Assembly (NCBI GenBank): GCA_021795095.1
Contig: JAJYPU010000142.1
Span: forward strand, 1 to 5,031
Source: Actinomycetes bacterium
GTDB lineage: Bacteria; Actinomycetota; Acidimicrobiia; Acidimicrobiales; RAAP-2
Direction: 5' to 3'
DNA length: 5,031 nt
Made by a program: the position numbers and the translations under genes. Positions 1 through 5,031 of the stretch are shown here, in pieces. Within the stretch, counting starts at the first letter, position 1, and every line of letters begins with the position of its first letter. The notes beneath the pieces were generated by a model. That model saw only the letters and a program-made list of their open reading frames with translations, was not told the origin of the DNA and did not search any database.

Positions 1-2996
1 CGCCCATCGCCGTTCGTCGCGGCGAGTTCCGCGACCGTGATGAGCTGCTGAGCGCGCTCGTGTCGATGGGGTACCGACGTGAGTCGATCGTCGAGCACCG
101 GGCCGAGTTCGCCGTTCGAGGCGGCATCGTCGACCTGTGGTCACCGCACGAGGAGCAACCGGTTCGCCTCGACTTCTTCGGTGACGAGATCGAGCGCGTG
201 ACCAATTTCGACGTGGCGAGCCAGCGTTCCACCGGCGACCTCGACGAGACGATGCTCATCACAGCTCGCGAGTGGCTGGCGGGGCCCGTCTCGCGCGACC
301 GCGCTCGGCGCATGGTCTCGGCCGAGCCTTGGGGCAGCGCCGTCTTCGATCGGATCGCGGCGGGGGAGTCCTTTGACGGCATGGAGGGGTGGATGCCGCT
401 GTTCTGTGACGAGCGACGGACCCTGCTCGACGAACTGGGTGACGCCTCGGTCTTTGTCGTCGAACCCGAACGGGTCTCGCACCGCCTGGGTGAACTGCTC
501 GAGGAGGAACGCGAGCTGACCGACACCGTGGCGGCGACGTGGCGCGCGAGTGAGGTCGTACCCCTGTTGCACGAGGACTGGGTACAGGTCCTGGCCCGCG
601 GCTACGTGCCCTTCGGGGACAACCCCGGGGGCGGTGAGTTGCTCGTGAGCTCACCACCCGTCGTCCAGGGCGACCCGGCCCGGATTGCGGCGCACGTTCG
701 CGGGTGGTCGGCCAAACGTCGTGGCGTCGTGTTGACGGCCAACGCCGCCGCGGTCGAACGCATGGCCGACCAACTGCGCGCCGAGGGGCTCGAGGTCACC
801 ACGGACCCGCAACGGGCGCTCGACGTTCGTATCACGGTGCTGCACAGCCTGCTGCCCGCGGGCTTCGCCATGGACGACCCCGAGGTCGTGGTCTGGAGCG
901 AGACCGACCTCACGGGTCGGCGAACGGTGCACCGCGCCGCGCGCACCCGCACACGCACCAGTGACGGTTTCTTCGACGACCTGGCTGTCGGGAGCTACGT
1001 CGTGCACCGCCACCATGGGGTGGCCCGGTTCTCGGGCACCACCACGCGGGCCATCAACGGAACGGTGCGCGACTACCTGATCCTCGAGTTCAAGGATGGT
1101 CGCAGTTATTGGCCGACCGAGCAGATCGACGTTCTCACGCCCTACACGGGTGGCGACTCGCCGACACTGTCGCGCATGGGTGGGGCCGAATGGCAAAAGA
1201 CGCGCGCGAAGGCTCGCGCTGCCGCCTACCTGGTCGCTCAGGAACTCGTCGACCTGTACCGACAGCGCTCGGTGGCGGTGGGGCACGCCTTCGCGCCCGA
1301 CACGGCCTGGCAGCGCGAGGTCGAGGACCTCTTCCCCTTCACGTTGACGCCCGACCAGGCCCAGGCGATCGAAGACGTGAAAGCCGACATGGAACGTGAG
1401 CGCCCGATGGACCGACTGGTCTGCGCGGACGTTGGATTCGGCAAGACCGAGATCGCCGTGCGGGCCATCTTCAAGGCCGTTCAGGACAATCGCCAGGCCG
1501 CGGTGCTGGTACCGACCACGTTGCTCGCGAGCCAACACTTCGCGACCCTGAGTGAGCGCTTCGCCGGCTTCCCGGTGCGCGTGGCGCTACTCAGTCGATT
1601 CGTCGAAGACGCGGATGCTCGAGCGACGATCGAGGGACTCGCCGACGGTTCGATCGACGTGGTCGTCGGCACCCACCGCCTGCTTGGTGAGGGGGTGCGT
1701 TTCAAGCAGCTCGGCCTGTTGGTCGTGGACGAGGAGCAGCGCTTCGGCGTCAGTCACAAAGAGGCGATCAAGGCGCGCTCGGTCGGGGTGGACGTGCTCA
1801 CGCTGTCGGCGAGCCCCATCCCGCGCACCCTCGAGATGGCCTTCGCCGGTATCCGCGACCTCTCGATGGTCACCACGCCACCGGCCGACCGACGTCCGAT
1901 CCTCACCCACGTGGGCGAGTACGACGAGGCCGCGGTCGTCGAGGCCGTGCGCCGCGAGCTACTGCGTGAGGGACAGGTCTTCTTCGTCCACAACCGCGTG
2001 TCCGACATCGACGAGGTCGCACGCCGCCTGGGCCAGTTGGTGCCCGACGCCCGGATCGCAGTGGCCCACGGCCAGATGGACGAGGGGACCCTCGAACGGA
2101 TCATGGTCAACTTCTGGGAGCGCCGCTACGACGTGCTGGTGTGCACCACCATCGTCGAGTCTGGCATCGACCTGCCGTCGGTAAACACCCTGATCGTTGA
2201 CCGCGCCGAACGGCTGGGCCTCGGACAGCTCCACCAGTTGCGTGGACGAGTCGGACGCTCGGGGCAGCGCGCTTACGCCTACCTCTTCCACGCCGCGGGC
2301 AAGACGCTGTCCGAGACGGCCTTCGAGCGACTTCGGACCATCGGGGACAACACCGCGCTCGGCAGTGGCTTCAAGATCGCGATGCGCGACCTCGAGATCC
2401 GCGGCGCGGGCAACCTCCTCGGTCACGACCAGTCCGGTCCGGTAGCCGCTGTCGGCTACGACCTCTACGTCCAGCTGGTCGCCGAGGCCGTGGCCGAAGC
2501 CAAGGGCATCGTGGCGCCCGACGTCGTCACGATCACGTTGGACGTGCCTGGCGAGGCCCACCTGCCCAAGGACTACGTCGAGGCGGACGACGCCCGTCTC
2601 GAGGCCTATCGACGGCTCGCGGCCGTGTCGAGCCCCGAGTCGCTGGCCGACCTGCGCGACGAGTGGATCGACCGCTACGGGCCGCTGCCGCGCGCGGCCC
2701 AGGGTCTGCTCGATCTGGCCGAGCTCCGTCTCGCCTGTCTCGAGGTGGGGGCGAGCCAACTCACCGTGCTCCCGGCCAAGGTCGGCGTGCGTTCCACGCC
2801 GGTGGTGCGCTTTGGACCCGTCGCACTCTCGCTCAGCCAACACATGCGGCTGCGCCGGCGCCACGGCTCGCGAGCCTATGACGAGACGACCGGGGAGGTT
2901 CGCCTCGAGGTGCCCGCGTCCTCGATCACCCCCGCGGCGCTGCGTGACCTCGTGCGAGCCACGACTGCCACCTCGGCGTCAGAGACGACTCGGTAG
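1..2996 (+). CDS. mfd: Transcription-repair coupling factor Mfd (5' end missing)
   Basis: Mfd is a cytoplasmic DNA translocase that displaces RNA polymerase stalled at DNA damage and recruits UvrA for nucleotide excision repair. The frame is open to the left edge (first full codon at base 3), giving 997 residues; E. coli Mfd has 1148, so about 150 N-terminal residues are missing. Counting from base 3, the order is: remainder of the UvrB-like module (EFAVRGGIVDL near residue 39); RNA polymerase-interacting domain at about 323-395 (VVHRHHGVARF, then DYLILEF); RecG-like motor with FPFTLTPDQ before Walker A DVGFGKT (Lys481), DEEQ box 576-579, SASPIPRTLEMA near 602-613, QLRGRVGR ending at 752, and translocation motif RDLEIRGAGNLLG at 795-807; then the C-terminal regulatory domain from about 842. 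The stop is TAG at 2994-2996. A GTG at base 60 begins the longest start-to-stop frame but is internal, because Mfd-like sequence continues upstream of it. Family assignment is certain. Confidence 0.97.
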   Translation, partial: PIAVRRGEFRDRDELLSALVSMGYRRESIVEHRAEFAVRGGIVDLWSPHEEQPVRLDFFGDEIERVTNFDVASQRSTGDLDETMLITAREWLAGPVSRDRARRMVSAEPWGSAVFDRIAAGESFDGMEGWMPLFCDERRTLLDELGDASVFVVEPERVSHRLGELLEEERELTDTVAATWRASEVVPLLHEDWVQVLARGYVPFGDNPGGGELLVSSPPVVQGDPARIAAHVRGWSAKRRGVVLTANAAAVERMADQLRAEGLEVTTDPQRALDVRITVLHSLLPAGFAMDDPEVVVWSETDLTGRRTVHRAARTRTRTSDGFFDDLAVGSYVVHRHHGVARFSGTTTRAINGTVRDYLILEFKDGRSYWPTEQIDVLTPYTGGDSPTLSRMGGAEWQKTRAKARAAAYLVAQELVDLYRQRSVAVGHAFAPDTAWQREVEDLFPFTLTPDQAQAIEDVKADMERERPMDRLVCADVGFGKTEIAVRAIFKAVQDNRQAAVLVPTTLLASQHFATLSERFAGFPVRVALLSRFVEDADARATIEGLADGSIDVVVGTHRLLGEGVRFKQLGLLVVDEEQRFGVSHKEAIKARSVGVDVLTLSASPIPRTLEMAFAGIRDLSMVTTPPADRRPILTHVGEYDEAAVVEAVRRELLREGQVFFVHNRVSDIDEVARRLGQLVPDARIAVAHGQMDEGTLERIMVNFWERRYDVLVCTTIVESGIDLPSVNTLIVDRAERLGLGQLHQLRGRVGRSGQRAYAYLFHAAGKTLSETAFERLRTIGDNTALGSGFKIAMRDLEIRGAGNLLGHDQSGPVAAVGYDLYVQLVAEAVAEAKGIVAPDVVTITLDVPGEAHLPKDYVEADDARLEAYRRLAAVSSPESLADLRDEWIDRYGPLPRAAQGLLDLAELRLACLEVGASQLTVLPAKVGVRSTPVVRFGPVALSLSQHMRLRRRHGSRAYDETTGEVRLEVPASSITPAALRDLVRATTATSASETTR

Positions 2997-3005
2997 GCTG
3001 TCTAG

Positions 3006-4088
3006 GTGCGTCGAATCACTGCCCTCTTCGTCATTGCCCTCGTCCTCGCGGTCCTCGTCGGTCGCTCGAGCATCTCCTCGGGGGTGAGCGTCAACGGGAC
3101 GACCGTGTCCGCGACCGAGGTTCGAGCCGAGTTGAGCGCCATCGCCGTGTCACCGACGCTCCAGTGCTACCTGACCGCAATCGCCCCGGCGAGCTTCTCG
3201 GCCGGTGGCGGCTCATCGACCATGGCCGCGTCCGGAGTCGCCGCGTGGTCGAACCTGCGCATCGAGGGGATGGCGATCGACCAGTACGTCCGCAGCCACC
3301 TGCACTACTATCCAAGCTCGGACCTCGTCAAGGCCAAGGCGTCGCTCGAATTCGAGATGTCCCAGGCCGCCGCGGCCAACTCGCTCAGCTGCCCCGGGAC
3401 CGCGGCCCAGGCACTCGCGGCGATGACGCCGTCGATGCGCGACGCCGAGGTTCTCGCCCAGGCCGAGTCGCTCTATCTCGTCAGTAAGTTGAACTCGACC
3501 ATCCCGCTCACCCCGAGCGCGCTGCGGACCTACTTCGATGCGCACCGCTCGAGTTACGAGACCATCTGCATCAGCGTCGCCGAAGTGCCCACGACCGACG
3601 TCACCGCTTTCGCCGCGGCCCAGGCGAAGGGCGCCTCGGTGGCCGCGTTGGCGAGGAAGTTCTCGATCGACCCCTCCTCACTGCACGGTGGGGTCTACGG
3701 TTGCTACGGTCCGACGTCAAACCTGTACGCGGCCGTGCGCGCGGATTCCGCGACGACCCCGCTCAACACCTTCCCAAAGACCCCGCTGACCACGACGAGT
3801 AACGGCGTGCCCTACGCGCTCTACATCGCGCCCACCAAGCGCACCCCGACCCCGTTCACCCAAGCCGAGGCCGCCGTGCTCGCTGACGTGCGCAACCTCA
3901 ACGCGAACGCGGCCAACACCGTGAAGAACGACATTCTCAATCGAGCGGTGATCGCCGTCGATCCCGCGTTGGGCCGCTGGGCGTTCGGGACCAACGGGCC
4001 GACGGTCTTTGTGCCGGCCCTGCCGTCGACGGCCGACGTCACCGGCTCGACGACGTTGACCGCGCCGAGCGCGCTCAATTATCAGTGA
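3006..4088 (+). CDS. SurA/parvulin-like envelope protein, probably lacking isomerase activity
   Basis: The protein has 360 residues, starting at a GTG 9 bases after the mfd stop. The start is chosen because a basic tip (MRR) and hydrophobic segment (about residues 5-19) follow at once, as in an uncleaved anchor or signal peptide; upstream only a weak GGTAGG (2992-2997) could serve as ribosome-binding site. No cysteine follows the hydrophobic segment, so it is not a lipoprotein. Residues 28-46 (VNGTTVSATEVRAELSAIA) resemble the opening of SurA/PrsA-type chaperones. A helical region runs to about 182 (LTPSALRTYFDAH), then a parvulin-like stretch at about 183-275 (ARKFSIDPSS, GGVYGCYG). The usual histidines are absent: ETICIS stands where parvulins have a SHIL-like motif, and VPYALYI where they have GYHI. 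Cysteines lie at 54, 129, 188 and 233; disulphides are plausible outside the membrane. The Thr/Ser/Ala/Pro-rich tail (about 335-360) looks disordered. It probably acts as a non-catalytic chaperone or scaffold; substrates are unknown. Confidence 0.8.
   Translation: MRRITALFVIALVLAVLVGRSSISSGVSVNGTTVSATEVRAELSAIAVSPTLQCYLTAIAPASFSAGGGSSTMAASGVAAWSNLRIEGMAIDQYVRSHLHYYPSSDLVKAKASLEFEMSQAAAANSLSCPGTAAQALAAMTPSMRDAEVLAQAESLYLVSKLNSTIPLTPSALRTYFDAHRSSYETICISVAEVPTTDVTAFAAAQAKGASVAALARKFSIDPSSLHGGVYGCYGPTSNLYAAVRADSATTPLNTFPKTPLTTTSNGVPYALYIAPTKRTPTPFTQAEAAVLADVRNLNANAANTVKNDILNRAVIAVDPALGRWAFGTNGPTVFVPALPSTADVTGSTTLTAPSALNYQ
4085..4088 (+). other. GTGA stop/start overlap between the SurA-like gene and mazG
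   Basis: The TGA stop of the SurA-like gene (4086-4088) overlaps the GTG start of mazG (4085-4087). The 20 bases upstream contain no purine-rich Shine-Dalgarno match, so ribosomes finishing the first gene probably restart on the second. The overlap is seen directly; the coupling is inferred. Confidence 0.8.
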
Positions 4089-5031
4089 GCGAACCCACGG
4101 TCCGCGTGGTCGGACTGGGGCCGGGTGACCGAAACCTCGTCACTGACGGCGCGTGGCGCTTGATCAGTGAGTCGCCGGTCGTGCGGCTGCGAACTCGTCG
4201 TCACCCCGCTGCAGCGTCGCTCGACTCGACAACGAGCTACGACGACTGGTACGACACCGCCGACTCCTTTGACGAACTCTATGCGGCCATCGCCGATGAC
4301 CTGGTGCGCTTGGCGAACGAGGCCGGCGAGGTCATCTACGTCGTGCCGGGATCGCCTGTGGTAGCCGAACGGACCGTCGAGCTGCTCTACGAACGGCCCG
4401 TGCGGGTGGTCTGTGAACCCGCCGTCTCGGTGATCGACCTCGCATGCAGCGCCCTCGGCCGTGACCCGATGGGGGTGGGGCTGCGCGTGGTCGACGCGCT
4501 CGGCTCCACCGAACCGCTGGTGGGCCCCGGCCCATTGCTCGTGCTTCAGACCTATTCGGCCCCGGTCCTCGCCTCGGTCGCCGACCGGCTCGCGCCCGAG
4601 ACACCGGTCACCGTGCTGCACCACCTCGGACTTCCCGACCAGGTCATCGAGGTCCGAAAGGCTCGCGAACTGGCCGGATTCGCGGCTGACCACCTGACCT
4701 CGCTCTGGGTGGACGAGTTGCGAAGCGCCGGGGCGGCGACTGATGACCTGGTGTCACTCACGCGCACGCTTCGCCGCGACTGTCCCTGGGACCAGGAACA
4801 GACCCACGCGTCGCTCACGCGTCACCTGCTCGAGGAGGCCTACGAAGCCCTCGACGCCCTCGAGAGCCTCGTACGAGGAGAACCCGACCCGACGCCCGAG
4901 GTGATCGCCCACGTTCAAGAGGAGCTCGGCGACCTATTGTTCCAGATCGTCTTTCACGCCGAACTCGGCGACGAGCTCGACCGCTTCAATCTGGCCACGA
5001 TCGCCGACGCGGTGCGCAGCAAACTCATCGG
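4085..5031 (+). CDS. mazG: MazG nucleotide pyrophosphohydrolase with N-terminal tetrapyrrole-methylase-like domain (3' end missing)
   Basis: MazG enzymes hydrolyse nucleoside triphosphates to monophosphate and pyrophosphate in the cytoplasm, clearing aberrant or signalling nucleotides. 315 codons are present and the frame runs off the right edge without a stop. The GTG start overlaps the previous stop (GTGA); no Shine-Dalgarno sequence is seen, fitting translational coupling, and the first conserved motif follows within nine residues. Residues 5 to about 215 resemble the tetrapyrrole (SAM-dependent) methylase fold of B. subtilis YabN: GLGPGD at 10-15, LRTRRHP at 35-41, VPGSPVVAERT at 87-97. 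The MazG domain begins near 225: CPWDQEQTH at 233-241, then the metal-binding EExxE motif (Glu250, Glu251, Glu254) and ExxD (Glu280, Asp283) in EELGDLLFQ. The sequence breaks off at SKLIG, just before the histidine-containing stretch (RHPHVF in E. coli) that usually follows. The methylase-like domain's substrate is unknown, even in YabN. Family assignment is secure; the missing C-terminal part cannot be judged. Confidence 0.93.
   Translation, partial: MSEPTVRVVGLGPGDRNLVTDGAWRLISESPVVRLRTRRHPAAASLDSTTSYDDWYDTADSFDELYAAIADDLVRLANEAGEVIYVVPGSPVVAERTVELLYERPVRVVCEPAVSVIDLACSALGRDPMGVGLRVVDALGSTEPLVGPGPLLVLQTYSAPVLASVADRLAPETPVTVLHHLGLPDQVIEVRKARELAGFAADHLTSLWVDELRSAGAATDDLVSLTRTLRRDCPWDQEQTHASLTRHLLEEAYEALDALESLVRGEPDPTPEVIAHVQEELGDLLFQIVFHAELGDELDRFNLATIADAVRSKLI

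Noticed and set aside
60..62. GTG at base 60 as the start of a 978-residue Mfd
   Set aside because: The same frame is open to the left edge, and the 19 codons before it encode Mfd-like sequence (VRRGEFRDRDELLSALV). A start here would also remove most of the UvrB-like module, so it is an internal Val codon.
651..1538. Long antisense open frame (295 codons) inside mfd
   Set aside because: It lies exactly in register with the mfd codons, so it would be interrupted only where mfd uses TTA, CTA or TCA, which are rare in GC-rich genes. The translation has no recognisable domain.
1552..2184. Open frame of 210 codons on the + strand in another frame of mfd
   Set aside because: Its composition is dominated by Ser, Arg and Trp, typical of an out-of-frame reading of GC-rich DNA, and it lies wholly inside the conserved Mfd motor.
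1959..2864. Antisense open frame of 301 codons over the Mfd motor and C-terminal domain
   Set aside because: It has the same in-register relation to mfd and arises from codon bias. The protein on the + strand is unmistakably Mfd.
2997..3005. Possible terminator or promoter between mfd and the SurA-like gene
   Set aside because: Nine bases are too few for either, and no stem-loop followed by a T-run is visible around the junction.
4082..4693. Antisense open frame of 203 codons over the 5' half of mazG
   Set aside because: It is in register with the mazG codons, and its stop is the complement of a TCA triplet at 4082-4084. The + strand encodes the conserved methylase-like motifs.

Overview
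The window is strongly GC-rich, with G or C in most third codon positions. It is almost fully coding on the + strand: three genes in a tight head-to-tail row, the first cut off by the left edge and the last by the right edge. Gene content and codon use point to a high-GC Actinomycetota. The Mfd sequence, in particular the TPYTGG stretch after its RNA polymerase-binding domain, together with the order mfd / SurA-like / mazG, makes an Acidimicrobiia-type organism my best guess. That lineage call is an inference from remembered family patterns, not from a search.

Layout: (1) bases 1-2996, mfd, the transcription-repair coupling factor, without roughly its first 150 residues; (2) 3006-4088, a membrane-anchored or secreted SurA/parvulin-like protein of 360 residues, whose isomerase-like region seems to lack the catalytic histidines; (3) 4085-5031, mazG, a two-domain protein with an N-terminal tetrapyrrole-methylase-like domain (as in Bacillus subtilis YabN) followed by a MazG nucleotide pyrophosphohydrolase domain, open at the right edge. 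This third gene has no stop codon inside the window.

Only 9 bases separate genes 1 and 2, and genes 2 and 3 overlap by 4 bases (GTGA). No terminator or promoter is visible between them, so they are probably co-transcribed. Mfd removes stalled RNA polymerase and recruits nucleotide excision repair, and MazG clears non-canonical or excess nucleoside triphosphates, so both fit a genome-maintenance theme. The middle gene is a cell-envelope protein with no evident mechanistic link; a SurA-like gene beside mfd and mazG is a familiar actinobacterial arrangement. No RNA gene, mobile element, CRISPR array or notable repeat was found, and no gene-free stretch exceeds 9 bases. This is essentially an ordinary housekeeping region; the most unusual item is the degenerate parvulin-like protein.
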